From an uncultured Prevotella sp. (GTDB lineage Bacteria; Bacteroidota; Bacteroidia; Bacteroidales; Bacteroidaceae), in NCBI GenBank assembly GCA_937907705.1, contig CALCVP010000071.1, forward strand, positions 1-53,085: a stretch of 53,085 nt of DNA, written 5' to 3'. The first letter of the stretch is position 1; every line of letters begins with the position of its first letter. The notes under the pieces are model-generated. The model did no database searches. It was given only the letters and a program-made list of their open reading frames with translations, and had not been told where the DNA came from. Shown piece by piece: positions 1 through 9,248 of the stretch. Position numbers and translations under genes: made by a program.

Positions 1-174
1 CGAGCGGACTTCTGCTCGTTTCTGTATTTTGCAGTATGCAAAGAACGCCTTAATTCGACCTGTACGGTTGGAAGTTGGTTGCCTAACACCCACTTCCAAC
101 CGTACAGGTCGGAATTCTTTTGATAAAGCAAGTTTTTTATGAATTGTAAATATTGACAAAGCAAACTTTTTGAC
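1..174. terminator. Gene-free left edge with strong hairpin
   Basis: No gene is visible here. Bases 53-115 form a very long hairpin: the arm around GACCTGTACGGTTGGAAGT (from 57) is repeated in reverse complement ending near 115, about 25 pairs with one bulged base and a loop of about 14. On the plus strand it is followed by a T-rich stretch, so it probably ends a transcript arriving from the left, and may also stop the pyrKD transcript from the right. A smaller hairpin (CGAGC...GCTCG, 1-18) lies at the very edge. Confidence 0.55.
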
Positions 175-1080
175 TTATACGCTACCTATAATGTCTGTTA
201 CGGATTTACAACCATGCTTGTCGAGCCATTCATTGATGCCGTCACGTACTTTCATGGTTACGGTAGGTTCTATGAAGTTGGCAGTGCCTATCTCTATGGC
301 AGTGGCACCTGCCATTAGAAATTCAATCGCATCATGAGCAGTGCAAATTCCTCCTAAGCCTATAACCGGAATGTTGACAGCTTTGGCCACCTGCCAAACC
401 ATACGTAGAGCTACTGGCTTTACACAAGGTCCACTTAGTCCGCCAGTATTGATACTCAGCATAGGTTTGCGCTTCTCTATGTCGATAGCCATGCCCATGA
501 GCGTGTTGATAAGCGATACGCTGTCAGCGCCTTCTGCCTCCACAGCACGAGCGATGTCTGCCACATTGGTAACATTTGGAGACAATTTAACAATCAAAGT
601 CTTGTGATACCGTTCGCGTACCGCCTTTACTACGTTGGCAGCTCCCTCACAAGTAACACCGAAAGCCATGCCTCCTTGCTTAACGTTGGGACATGAGATG
701 TTCAGTTCTATGGCAGGGATATTGTCAAGTGCATCTATGCGTGCAGCACACTCTGCGTAATCAGCAGGTGAAGAACCGCTTACGTTGACAATCATATTGG
801 TATCGATGTCTTTGATAGTAGGATAGATATGTTTGCAAAAATAGTCTACGCCTTTGTTTTGCAGTCCTACACAATTGAGCATACCTGATGCTGTTTCTAC
901 CATGCGTGGATAATCATTGCCTTGGCGAGGGTGCAGTGTGGTGCCTTTTACGATGATACCACCTATTTGGTCTAATGGCACAAAGTCGGAAAATTCCAGT
1001 CCATAACCAAATGTTCCTGATGCGGTCATCACGGGATTCTTCAACCGCAAGTTCTTTATATTTACTCTTAAATCTGCCAT
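175..1080 (-). CDS. pyrD: Dihydroorotate dehydrogenase, catalytic subunit (class 1B)
   Basis: Cytosolic FMN enzyme of de novo pyrimidine synthesis that oxidises dihydroorotate to orotate; class 1B passes the electrons through a PyrK subunit to NAD+. The 301-aa length is normal for the class. Visible marks are IIVKGTT (Lys45 near FMN), NISCPNVK with Cys130, the catalytic base that separates class 1 from class 2 enzymes, and the late IGLGGI phosphate-binding turn. The start overlaps the end of pyrK by 13 bases, so the two are translationally coupled and form one operon. The partner gene next door makes the 1B assignment firm. Confidence 0.96.
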   Translation of the reverse strand: MADLRVNIKNLRLKNPVMTASGTFGYGLEFSDFVPLDQIGGIIVKGTTLHPRQGNDYPRMVETASGMLNCVGLQNKGVDYFCKHIYPTIKDIDTNMIVNVSGSSPADYAECAARIDALDNIPAIELNISCPNVKQGGMAFGVTCEGAANVVKAVRERYHKTLIVKLSPNVTNVADIARAVEAEGADSVSLINTLMGMAIDIEKRKPMLSINTGGLSGPCVKPVALRMVWQVAKAVNIPVIGLGGICTAHDAIEFLMAGATAIEIGTANFIEPTVTMKVRDGINEWLDKHGCKSVTDIIGSV

Positions 1081-1844
1081 AACAGTTTTTTAATATTGAT
1101 AACTGGTCCTTCTTTGCATACACATACATTTCCTTCTGTAGTGTTTTCTACACAGCAGAGGCATGCGCCTACGCCACATGCCATTTTGTTTTCAAGTGAA
1201 GCTTCGCACTCGATATTGTTTTTAGATGCATATTTAGCCACTGCTATCATCATGGGCTTGGGACCACAGGTGGCAATGCGGTCAAAACGTATCTTTCCTA
1301 AAATGGAATGGTTGGTAACAAATCCTTTTTCACCGGCAGTGCCATCTTCTGTAGTGATGCATACTTTTCCGTACTTGTTAAACTCGTCAAGCATCAGCAG
1401 GTCTTTGGCAGAACGTGCACCTAATAAGAAGATAGGCTCACATCCCATATCCTTCAGCATCTTTCCATAATAGAGTAGGGGTGCTACTCCTACACCGCCG
1501 CCAACTAACAGTACCTTTTCGTTGCTGTTGCTTGGCATAGTAAAGCCATTGCCCAGAGGATACATGCAGTTCATTGTGTCGCCTTTGTGCAATGCTGCCA
1601 AATGGCGGGTGCCTTCGCCAATAGCGGCCACGAGCAGCCAAAGTTCATTGTTTTTCCTGTCAACAAAATGAATGGAGATAGGACGCCTGAGAAAAGTAGC
1701 CGGTGAATGGTCTACCCTTACTTCAACAAATTGTCCTGGTAGAATTTCTGGCAATTCTTCGACTTGTGTTAGCTTGATGAGTACATACTTCTCATTGATG
1801 TGCTCTATAGAAGCTATCTGAAAGTCGGAAACATATTTTTTCAT
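1068..1844 (-). CDS. pyrK: Dihydroorotate dehydrogenase electron transfer subunit
   Basis: FAD/[2Fe-2S] subunit that carries electrons from PyrD to NAD+. From the Met at 1844 the protein has 258 aa, the usual PyrK size. The order is a ferredoxin-reductase-like beta barrel (RRPISIH, about residues 50-57, FAD binding), an NAD-binding half (VGGGVGVAPLLYY) and a C-terminal cysteine cluster (KMACGVGACLCC, then CVC) for the iron-sulfur centre. The frame stays open upstream to 2051, but those extra 69 residues resemble no PyrK and a -7 promoter box lies inside them at 1944-1951, so 1844 is the better start. First gene of pyrK-pyrD. Confidence 0.93.
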   Translation of the reverse strand: MKKYVSDFQIASIEHINEKYVLIKLTQVEELPEILPGQFVEVRVDHSPATFLRRPISIHFVDRKNNELWLLVAAIGEGTRHLAALHKGDTMNCMYPLGNGFTMPSNSNEKVLLVGGGVGVAPLLYYGKMLKDMGCEPIFLLGARSAKDLLMLDEFNKYGKVCITTEDGTAGEKGFVTNHSILGKIRFDRIATCGPKPMMIAVAKYASKNNIECEASLENKMACGVGACLCCVENTTEGNVCVCKEGPVINIKKLLWQI

Positions 1845-1943
1845 TCTTATCTTGTATTTATAATGTTTCTGTAAAGATGGGCATTTTGCATGTATTGTAA
1901 AGTGGATGTTTGTAAGCATGCCCTGTTTTGCGTAATCTTCTTG

Positions 1944-1951
1944 CAAAGGTA
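1944..1951 (-). promoter_or_regulatory. -7 element for pyrKD
   Basis: Reads TACCTTTG on the minus strand, matching the Bacteroidota -7 consensus TAnnTTTG. No clear -33 TTTG is present at the right distance. Transcription from here gives a leader of about 95 bases before the 1844 start; the leader can pair GGGCAT with ATGCCC. Confidence 0.5.
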
Positions 1952-1993
1952 TAAAAAATAAGTCGATTGCTATGCTTTCTTTGTTGATTATTG

Positions 1994-2018
1994 AGTAGGT
2001 GTTTAAAATTAAACAAGA
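1994..2018. repeat. Partial copy of the GTAGGTGTTCAAAATTAA dispersed repeat
   Basis: GTAGGTGTTTAAAATTAA followed by ACAAGAG closely resembles the left half of the repeat at 3451-3530. It lies between the divergent pyrK and pepT promoters. Confidence 0.4.
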
Positions 2019-2100
2019 GTAGACGTTCTGAAATGATTGTAAGTTTGACAAATTTCTCTAATGTTGAGAAAATATGTAAGTTCTAAAAAATAGAAGTTTT

Positions 2101-2131
2101 TTTGTAACTTGGAAAAATCTTTGTACATTTG
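2101..2131 (+). promoter_or_regulatory. pepT promoter
   Basis: TTTG at 2101-2104, 19 bases, then TACATTTG at 2124-2131: a textbook Bacteroidota housekeeping promoter. Transcription would begin near 2138, downstream of the first in-frame ATG at 2109, which fixes the start of pepT at 2193. Confidence 0.8.
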
Positions 2132-2192
2132 CAAGGCAAACAAATATGTGTGCAATCATTATTGTAATACTATAAATCTAAAATTTCAAAAG

Positions 2193-3416
2193 ATGGACAT
2201 TGCTGAGAGATTTTTGAAGTATGTAAGCTTTGATACGCAGTCGGCAGAAGAAAGTGAGACTGTGCCCAGTACTTCGAAACAACTTGTTTTTGCAAAATAC
2301 TTGAAAGAGGAGCTGAAAGCTGAACGCTTTGATGATGTAGAGATGGATGATATGGGTTATGTCTACGCTACATTAAAGTCTAATATAAAGAAAGAAGTGC
2401 CGGTTATCGGCTTTATCAGTCATTATGACACCTCACCAGATTGCAGCGGTGCTGACATCAAGCCACGCATCATCAAGCAGTATGACGGTAAAGACATAGA
2501 ATTGTCTCCAGGTATTATTTCTTCAACAAAGAAATTTCCGGAATTATTGAGCCATGTTGGTGAAGACATTGTCGTAACAGACGGCCATACTCTACTGGGC
2601 GCTGATGACAAGGCTGGTATTGCAGAAATAGTACAGGCCATGTGTTATTTGCGTGATCATGATGAGATACCTCATGGAGACATACGTATGGGCTTTAATC
2701 CTGATGAAGAGATAGGTATGGGCGCCCATCATTTTGATGTAGAAAAGTTTGGCTGTGAATGGGCTTATACCATGGATGGCGGAGATTTGGGCGATTTGGA
2801 ATATGAAAATTTCAATGCCGCTTCAGCAAAAATAAACATCAAAGGCATCAGTGTACATCCTGGTTATGCTAAAGGCAAGATGATTAATGCCAACAGACTG
2901 GCAGCTGAGTTTGTAGGCATGTTGCCTGCTAACGAGACTCCTGAAGCAACTGAAGGTTATGAAGGCTTCTATCATCTGTTAGGTATGGAAACAAATATAG
3001 AACATGCAAAGTTGTCTTATATTATCAGAGACCACGACCGTACTAAATTTGAAAACCGCAAAGCAACAATCTTGCAGTGTGTTGAGCGCATGAATGAAAA
3101 GTATGGTGAAGGTACTGTTACGGCAGAGGTAAAGGACCAATATTACAACATGAAAGAGAAAATAGACCCTATGATGCACGTTATAGACATTGTACTGAAG
3201 GCTATGCAGTTATGTGATGTGCAACCCAAAGTAGAGCCTATTCGCGGTGGTACCGATGGCGCACAGCTTAGTTTCAAAGGGTTGCCATGCCCTAACATCT
3301 TTGCTGGTGGCGTAAACTTCCATGGCCCTTATGAGTTTGTATCTATACAGGTAATGGAGAAGGCCAAAGATGTAATCGTGAAAATATGCGAGCTTACAGC
3401 AGCCTTTAATGACTAA
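2193..3416 (+). CDS. pepT: Tripeptidase T (peptidase M20 family)
   Basis: Cytosolic zinc aminopeptidase that removes the N-terminal residue from tripeptides. With the start at 2193 (MDIAERFLKY) it has 407 aa, almost exactly the length of E. coli PepT. Metal ligands and catalytic residues are in place: SHYDTSPD (His77, Asp79), LGADDKAG (bridging Asp), NPDEEIG (catalytic Glu pair), TMDGG, and a late His in NFHGPYE. The longer open frame from 2109 is rejected because the promoter lies over it. Single gene, followed by a repeat and a terminator-like hairpin. Confidence 0.95.
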   Translation: MDIAERFLKYVSFDTQSAEESETVPSTSKQLVFAKYLKEELKAERFDDVEMDDMGYVYATLKSNIKKEVPVIGFISHYDTSPDCSGADIKPRIIKQYDGKDIELSPGIISSTKKFPELLSHVGEDIVVTDGHTLLGADDKAGIAEIVQAMCYLRDHDEIPHGDIRMGFNPDEEIGMGAHHFDVEKFGCEWAYTMDGGDLGDLEYENFNAASAKINIKGISVHPGYAKGKMINANRLAAEFVGMLPANETPEATEGYEGFYHLLGMETNIEHAKLSYIIRDHDRTKFENRKATILQCVERMNEKYGEGTVTAEVKDQYYNMKEKIDPMMHVIDIVLKAMQLCDVQPKVEPIRGGTDGAQLSFKGLPCPNIFAGGVNFHGPYEFVSIQVMEKAKDVIVKICELTAAFND

Positions 3417-3450
3417 CATAGCTCTATATAACAGGTGCGTATTATCCTTA

Positions 3451-3530
3451 TAAGTAGGCGTTCAAAATGAAATTAAACAAGATTTAAGCAAACGGCTTTA
3501 TATATACGCTTGATTTTGAACGGCTACTAA
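3451..3530. repeat. Dispersed palindromic repeat after pepT
   Basis: Left end TAAGTAGGCGTTCAAAATGA (3451-3470) is nearly the reverse complement of the right end TGATTTTGAACGGCTACTAA (3511-3530). The right end with the preceding TATATACG is also found at 51770-51800. It is about 80 bp, non-coding, and sits 35 bases beyond the pepT stop. Member of the family described under 36075-36276. Confidence 0.6.
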
Positions 3531-3552
3531 TGAGAGTCTAAATAGAAAGATG

Positions 3553-3592
3553 GAAAAGAGCTGAAAGCCATGTGTGGTTTCCGGCTCTTTTC
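3553..3592 (+). terminator. Terminator after pepT
   Basis: GAAAAGAGC (3553-3561) pairs with GCTCTTTTC (3584-3592); the inside also pairs partly around a TGTG loop, and T-rich sequence follows. Confidence 0.55.
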
Positions 3593-3708
3593 GCTTTTAG
3601 TAAGTGTAAAGTATAAATCCTTTGGCAGAATAAGCGGAAGGACGGAAAACTATTCAGATACCTTAACGTGTTGACAAGAACAGATGTTTTATCCAATACA
3701 TTTTAAAT

Positions 3709-5961
3709 ATGGCAGAACTTCCACATATAGTAAAAGATTTAGCACTTATCCTGATGGTAGCAGGATTGGTAACTATCATTTTTAAGAAGCTCAAGCAACC
3801 TTTGGTGTTAGGTTATGTGGTGGCAGGCTTTTTAGTAAGCCCTCACATGCCATATATCATGTCAGTAGCAGATCGTTCCAACATACAGACTTGGGGCGAC
3901 ATTGGTGTAATGTTCCTATTGTTTTCATTGGGCCTTGATTTCTCTTTTAAGAAGATTGTAAAGATGGGAGCATCACCTATTATAGCCACTTGCACTATTG
4001 TGTTCTGTATGATGCTGTTAGGTATGGTTACGGGACATTTGTTCGGATGGAGCAGAATGGACTGTATATTCTTGGGTGGTATGCTGGCCATGAGCTCTAC
4101 TACTATTATCTATAAGGCTTTTGATGATTTAGGACTGCGTCAGCAACGTTTTGCTGGATTGGTCATGAGCGTATTGATATTGGAAGATATTTTGGCCATT
4201 GTCATGATGGTAATGCTCTCAACGATAGCCAATGGCAGTAGCCCTGATGGTGAGATGATGATAGGTAGCATTATGAAGATAGGCTTTATCTTGATTTTAT
4301 GGTTCGTGGTAGGTATCTTTCTCATACCTTTAATGCTGCGTACAACACGTAAGCTGATTAATAATGAAACACTGCTCATTGTTTCATTAGGCCTATGTTG
4401 TGCCATGGCTGTATTGTCAACAAAAGTTGGGTTTAGCAGTGCCTTTGGAGCCTTTGTTATGGGGTCTATTTTGGCAGAGACAGTGGAAGCAGAGAAAATA
4501 GCAAAGTTAGTAGAGCCAGTAAAAAATCTTTTTGGAGCTATATTCTTTGTTTCTGTTGGTATGCTTGTTGATCCGCATGTGTTGATTGAATATGCTTTTC
4601 CAATAGCCATGTTAGTGCTTGCTATTTTGGCAGGTCAAGTGCTGTTTGGCAGTTTTGGCTTCTTAATTAGTGGGCAATCACTGAAATCTGCCATGCAGTG
4701 TGGCTTCTCGATGGCACAGATTGGTGAGTTCTCTTTTATTATAGCGTCTTTGGGCTTGTCATTGGGCGTCATCAGCCAGTTCTTGTATCCGGTGGTGGTA
4801 GCAGTGTCTGTCATTACCACCTTTTTGACACCTTATATGATACGCTTGGCCACACCTTGTTATAATATATTGGAAAGGCATTTGCCTCAATCATGGATTG
4901 CTGCTCTGAACAACATAACCCTAAGTCGCCAGTCAACTTTGCCACAAGGCAATTGGAAACGTCTGTTGGTACAGCTCTCCCGTTTTACAGTTATCTATAT
5001 CATCTTGTCGTGTGCCACCATTACCCTTATGCTTTCTTTCTTTTTGCCTTTTGTGCGCCATTTGTTGCCCACTTTATGGGCGAATATTGTATGCGGGTTG
5101 CTTACAGTGCTGATTATGTCGCCGTTTTTACGTGCCATGATTATGAAAAAGAATCATAGCGAAGAGTTTAAAGCCTTGTGGAATGAGAATAGCTACAATC
5201 GTATTCCCCTTATCTTTTCCATTGTTGTCAGAGTAGTTATAGCTACTGCCTTGGTATTTTATGTGTGCAACTATCTTACCCGCTTTGCCAATGCCTTGCT
5301 CATCAGTGTGGCAGTAGGAATGGTGGCACTGATGGTTGTCTCGCGTTCGCTGAAGCGCAGAAGTATAAAGATGGAACGTATGTTCTTGCAGAATTTAAGG
5401 TCAAGAGACATAGAAGCACAAGTGTTGGGTCATAAACGACCTTTGTATGAAGGACATTTGTTGGACAGAGATATACATATTGCAGATTTTGAACTGCCAG
5501 AAGGGTCGACCTGGGCTGGTGAGACACTGGCAGATTTAAAATTGCGTAATAAATATGGAGTATTAGTAAGTAGCATCTTGCGTGGCAAGCAGCGCATCAA
5601 TATTCCTCATGGTAGTACAGCAGTAATGCCTGGCGACAAAATACAAGCTATTGGCAGTGATGATCAACTGACCATGTTCAGTACAGATTTAAAGACACAA
5701 TTATATGACGAAGATCCTGAAATAGAGAAAAGAGAAATGAAGTTGCGACAGGTAATAATAGGCAAAAAGAGTGTGTTTGCTGATAAAGCCTTGGAAAGTA
5801 GTGGTATTAGAGAACAATATAACTGCATGGTTGTAGGACTGGAGGAAGGTAAAGAAAACCTGTCGCAAGTAGTGCCTAACTATATATTGAAATCAGGGGA
5901 TATACTTTGGATTGTAGGTGAACAAGAAAATCTTGAAAAGTTCAGTAAAGACAATCAATAA
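3709..5961 (+). CDS. Cation:proton antiporter, CPA2 (KefB-like), with C-terminal RCK_C domains
   Basis: Inner-membrane monovalent cation/H+ exchanger of the CPA2/Kef superfamily. Residues 1-390 hold about 12 hydrophobic segments with family motifs (QPLVLGYVVAGFL, LFSLGLDFS, AMSSTTIIYK, FGAFVMGSILAE, FFVSVGM). Residues 410-560 add a second group of membrane segments, and about 600-680 and 685-750 look like two tandem RCK_C/TrkA_C domains (PGDKIQAIGSDDQL; SGDILWIVGEQENL). There is no Rossmann RCK_N nucleotide-binding domain, unlike E. coli KefB. At 750 aa it is longer than the core antiporter but normal for Bacteroidota homologues. The ion (K+ or Na+) cannot be told. No convincing promoter was found. 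Confidence 0.88.
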   Translation: MAELPHIVKDLALILMVAGLVTIIFKKLKQPLVLGYVVAGFLVSPHMPYIMSVADRSNIQTWGDIGVMFLLFSLGLDFSFKKIVKMGASPIIATCTIVFCMMLLGMVTGHLFGWSRMDCIFLGGMLAMSSTTIIYKAFDDLGLRQQRFAGLVMSVLILEDILAIVMMVMLSTIANGSSPDGEMMIGSIMKIGFILILWFVVGIFLIPLMLRTTRKLINNETLLIVSLGLCCAMAVLSTKVGFSSAFGAFVMGSILAETVEAEKIAKLVEPVKNLFGAIFFVSVGMLVDPHVLIEYAFPIAMLVLAILAGQVLFGSFGFLISGQSLKSAMQCGFSMAQIGEFSFIIASLGLSLGVISQFLYPVVVAVSVITTFLTPYMIRLATPCYNILERHLPQSWIAALNNITLSRQSTLPQGNWKRLLVQLSRFTVIYIILSCATITLMLSFFLPFVRHLLPTLWANIVCGLLTVLIMSPFLRAMIMKKNHSEEFKALWNENSYNRIPLIFSIVVRVVIATALVFYVCNYLTRFANALLISVAVGMVALMVVSRSLKRRSIKMERMFLQNLRSRDIEAQVLGHKRPLYEGHLLDRDIHIADFELPEGSTWAGETLADLKLRNKYGVLVSSILRGKQRINIPHGSTAVMPGDKIQAIGSDDQLTMFSTDLKTQLYDEDPEIEKREMKLRQVIIGKKSVFADKALESSGIREQYNCMVVGLEEGKENLSQVVPNYILKSGDILWIVGEQENLEKFSKDNQ

Positions 5962-6112
5962 GTAGACGTTGTTTGTGGGTCATGAAAACAGATTGTAAAT
6001 TAATCTTGTTAAAACAGCAAGAAATAACGGATAAAAAGGAAAAGGTTCAAGTTAAAGCTGTATGAAAGACTAAATATTTGCACAAAAATTAGATAATGCG
6101 CAATATTTTCAT

Positions 6113-6120
6113 TATATTTG
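6113..6120 (+). promoter_or_regulatory. -7 element for the AspT-like transporter
   Basis: TATATTTG fits TAnnTTTG and lies 30 bases before the start codon. No TTTG is found 19-21 bases upstream. Confidence 0.4.
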
Positions 6121-6149
6121 CAACATAATAATACATAATGTAATATACC

Positions 6150-7838
6150 ATGGATTGGTTAATAAATTTATTTACTACTACAGATTCTGTAGCACACATA
6201 GTGCTGTTGTATGCTGTTGTAATAGCCGTGGGCGTTTATCTTGGTAAAATAAAGATAGGCGGTATATCATTAGGCGTAACTTTTGTACTTTTTGCCGGTA
6301 TTGCCGCAGGCCATGTAGGTTTTACGGCTTCTGTAAACATTCTGTCATTTCTACAAGATTTCGGACTTATACTCTTTGTATTTATGATAGGTTTGCAAGT
6401 GGGTCCTGGCTTCTTTGAAAGTTTCAAGCGTGGTGGCATAATGCTGAACATGCTGTCTACGGCATTGATTCTATTGAACATTCTTGTAATGTTTGCTTGT
6501 TACTTTATCTTCTTTGACACGTCAGATGTCAAGAACTTGCCAATGATGGTGGGTACGCTTTATGGAGCTGTAACCAATACACCGGGTTTGGGTGCTGCCA
6601 ATGAAGCGCTGGAATCGGTATTTGCACACCAGAATGTGCCGCAGATTGCCAGCGGATATGCTTGCGCTTATCCATTAGGCGTATTAGGTATTATAGGTGC
6701 CACCATCGCTATCAAGTATATCTGCCGTATCAGCTTGGACAAGGAAGAAAAACAATTGAACGAGGAAGAGGAGGAAAATTCAAACGTCAAGCCTCACTTT
6801 ATGCACTTAAAAGTAACCAACTCTTATTTGGAAGATCGTACAATAGCTCAGGTTCATGAATTTTTAAATCGCGATTTTGTATGCACACGTATTTTGCATG
6901 AAGGGCATGTAATCACGCCAAAAGGTGAGAGCCATTTGCATATTGGCGACTTGCTTTTTGTAGTTTGTGCAGAGAACGATGCAGAACCTATCATCGCATT
7001 TATTGGACCAGAGGTAGAAGTAGATTGGAAAAAGCAAGATGAGCCGATGGTAAGTAAGCGTATTTTGGTTACGCGTCCTTCTATTAATGGTAAAACATTG
7101 GGGCAGATGCACTTTTCAAGTGTATATGGCGTTAATGTTACGCGTATTACACGTCAAGGTATGGACCTCTTTGCCAGTCCAAGCTTGGCATTGCAAGTAG
7201 GCGACCGCATTATGGTGGTAGGTCCGGAAAATTCTGTTATGCGTGTGGCATCAGTAATGGGTAATTCTATCAAGCGTTTGGAAGCACCTAATATAGCAAC
7301 TATCTTTGTGGGTATTATTATAGGAATACTCTTTGGCAGCTTACCTATTGCTATCAGTGGTATACCTGTTCCACTTAAATTGGGTATAGCTGGAGGACCT
7401 TTAATTATTGCAATTCTGATAGGTCGCTATGGTTATAAATTCCACCTTGTAACCTATACAACAACAAGTGCAAATATGATGCTGCGTGAGATAGGTTTGG
7501 TACTGTTCTTGGCCAGTGTGGGTGTAAAAGCAGGCAATGGATTCTGGGATACCGTAGTGCAAGGTGATGGTATTAAATATGTGTATACAGGCTTCTTGAT
7601 AACAGTGATACCTATATTGATTGTGGGTACGATAGCACGATTAAAGTTTAAGTTCAATTACTTTACCATCATGGGTATGTTGGCTGGTACTTGTACAGAC
7701 CCACCAGCATTGGCTTATGCTAACTCTGTATGTTCAAAAGATGCACCGGCAATTGGATATTCTACCGTATATCCGCTGAGTATGTTCTTGAGAATATTCA
7801 CAGCACAGATTATAGTGCTTTTCTTCTGTGGCATGTAG
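6150..7838 (+). CDS. AspT/YidE-family transporter (AspT duplication domains with two RCK_C domains)
   Basis: Membrane protein of the aspartate:alanine exchanger (AAEx) superfamily. Architecture: AspT duplication domain with about five membrane helices (residues 10-195), two RCK_C domains (about 210-290 and 300-375, each ending in a GD+hydrophobic strand such as HIGDLLFVV and QVGDRIMVV), then a second AspT duplication domain (380-562). Conserved helix motifs are GLQVGPGFFESF, TNTPGLGAA and, in the second half, ASVGVKAG and GTCTDPPALAY. At 562 aa it has the family length. The substrate is unknown; AspT itself exchanges aspartate for alanine, YidE is uncharacterised. It stands next to another RCK_C-bearing transporter. 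Confidence 0.88.
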   Translation: MDWLINLFTTTDSVAHIVLLYAVVIAVGVYLGKIKIGGISLGVTFVLFAGIAAGHVGFTASVNILSFLQDFGLILFVFMIGLQVGPGFFESFKRGGIMLNMLSTALILLNILVMFACYFIFFDTSDVKNLPMMVGTLYGAVTNTPGLGAANEALESVFAHQNVPQIASGYACAYPLGVLGIIGATIAIKYICRISLDKEEKQLNEEEEENSNVKPHFMHLKVTNSYLEDRTIAQVHEFLNRDFVCTRILHEGHVITPKGESHLHIGDLLFVVCAENDAEPIIAFIGPEVEVDWKKQDEPMVSKRILVTRPSINGKTLGQMHFSSVYGVNVTRITRQGMDLFASPSLALQVGDRIMVVGPENSVMRVASVMGNSIKRLEAPNIATIFVGIIIGILFGSLPIAISGIPVPLKLGIAGGPLIIAILIGRYGYKFHLVTYTTTSANMMLREIGLVLFLASVGVKAGNGFWDTVVQGDGIKYVYTGFLITVIPILIVGTIARLKFKFNYFTIMGMLAGTCTDPPALAYANSVCSKDAPAIGYSTVYPLSMFLRIFTAQIIVLFFCGM

Positions 7839-8210
7839 CATAAGAAGAACGATAGTGTCCTGTTCACTTCCTGTACAACACAGAGTGCTTAGAATTTAAC
7901 GATAAGGAATAAAAAGGAAGAGAGACAAGTTGAAATATTCTCATGAAAATCTGTCAGTATAACTACTTATAGATATTATTCACCACTTGTTTCTCTTCTT
8001 TTTTATTATATTAGTGGTGGGTGGCTTATGGTGTGAAAAATTTATTCAGACACAGAAGCTATAAAGATATATTCATGTTTTAAAGACTCTCGTAGCCTTA
8101 AATCTATAAAAATACGTAACAGACAAAAAATGATGCAATTTTGTGGAGCATGGCTCGCATAAAGTCAATAGTAGAGAATTGTTAACATTTAACGCTTATA
8201 TAATAATAGT
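7839..8210. other. Gene-free gap before the OadG fusion gene
   Basis: No coding region is visible. CACCACT (7981-7987) can pair with AGTGGTG (8013-8019) around a T-rich loop, a weak terminator candidate for the upstream transporter. No clear TTTG/TAnnTTTG promoter for the downstream operon was found. Confidence 0.4.
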
Positions 8211-9173
8211 ATGAAAAAAATCGGAATTCTGCTTTTCGCAGTGTTGGTTAACTCTATGTCGGTGTTTGGGCAAGGTGCCCGTAACATCAAGATAAACGAG
8301 ATAATGACCAACAACATTTCAAGTATTCAAGACGAATATGGAAGGCGAGACGTATGGGTAGAGTTGGCCAATTCGTCTTATTCTACGTACAATGTGCGTG
8401 GTATGTTTATCACCACAGATAGAAGGGCGCTTAACAAAGACCTTACTGTTTCGCAGCGTAAGGCTTTGATGAGCATTGTGCCTAATGGAGACCCACGCAC
8501 GAACATGTCTGCTCGTCAGCATTTAGTGTTCTTCTTGAACAGTAATCCAACTCAAGGTTCTCTTTACATTACGGCAAAGGCTGAATCAGGTAAACCTTTA
8601 TGGGTAGCTCTGTATGATGGTAATGCAATTGATATTATAGACTCGGTATCTGTACCTGCATTGGCTGCTAACCAGTCGTATGCACGTGCTGCTGACGGTG
8701 CAGCAAAATGGCAGGTAAAAAAGCCGGAAATGGTAACACCTGGTATAAGTAATTATGTGGAAGTAGGTGAAAGCAAGGTAGACAAATTGAAAAGAGAAGA
8801 CCCTCATGGCTATGGTATAGCTGTATTGTCAATGGGCATTGTATTCTCTTGCTTAGCTTTACTTTTTGTGTTCTTCCACTTGTTAGGTATGTTTATGTCA
8901 CACAAGCAGACTTTGAAGAAAGCAAGCAAGTTACAACCTATTAAGGTAGCCGTAAAGACAGGTGAGAAGTTAGCAGAAACAGGTCATAAGACAAAGGTTA
9001 TATTGAAAGATGGGTTGCAAACAGGCGGTATAGACAAAGAAGTCTATATTGCTGTTATATCAATGGCATTGAAGCAATATCAAGATGATGTACATGATAC
9101 AGAGAGCAATATCATCACCATTAAACCCCATCACACATTGTGGAATGCTCACATTGAAGAAAACCACATGTAA
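8211..9173 (+). CDS. Lamin-tail domain fused to OadG-type subunit (delta-like) of Na+-pumping decarboxylase
   Basis: Residues 1-21 are a signal peptide (ends VFGQG). Residues 23-160 look like a lamin-tail domain (KINEIMTNN...DVWVELANSS...LVFFLN), which must lie in the periplasm. Residues 200-228 form one membrane helix (AVLSMGIVFSCLALLFVFF), and about 230-320 are a cytoplasmic tail like the gamma/delta subunits of oxaloacetate and methylmalonyl-CoA decarboxylases, which hold the carboxyltransferase to the membrane. The last 45 residues (VYIAVISMALKQY...VHDTES...ITIK...LWNAH) align with the separate 50-aa protein at 49177-49329. First gene of an operon with a biotin carrier and OadB. OadG proteins are normally about 80-100 aa; the extra length is the lamin-tail part. 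Confidence 0.82.
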   Translation: MKKIGILLFAVLVNSMSVFGQGARNIKINEIMTNNISSIQDEYGRRDVWVELANSSYSTYNVRGMFITTDRRALNKDLTVSQRKALMSIVPNGDPRTNMSARQHLVFFLNSNPTQGSLYITAKAESGKPLWVALYDGNAIDIIDSVSVPALAANQSYARAADGAAKWQVKKPEMVTPGISNYVEVGESKVDKLKREDPHGYGIAVLSMGIVFSCLALLFVFFHLLGMFMSHKQTLKKASKLQPIKVAVKTGEKLAETGHKTKVILKDGLQTGGIDKEVYIAVISMALKQYQDDVHDTESNIITIKPHHTLWNAHIEENHM

Positions 9174-9248
9174 GAAATATAAATTATAGCAAAATATTAT
9201 AGGGTACAGATGTAAAATCTACTACCTTTAACAGAAAAAAAAAGAATT

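Noticed and set aside
1845..2051. N-terminal extension of PyrK
   Set aside because: A good -7 box lies inside it, the residues resemble no PyrK, and 258 aa from 1844 is the family length.
2109..2192. Earlier start of PepT
   Set aside because: The ATG at 2109 lies between the -33 and -7 boxes of a consensus promoter; 2193 gives the usual 407 aa.
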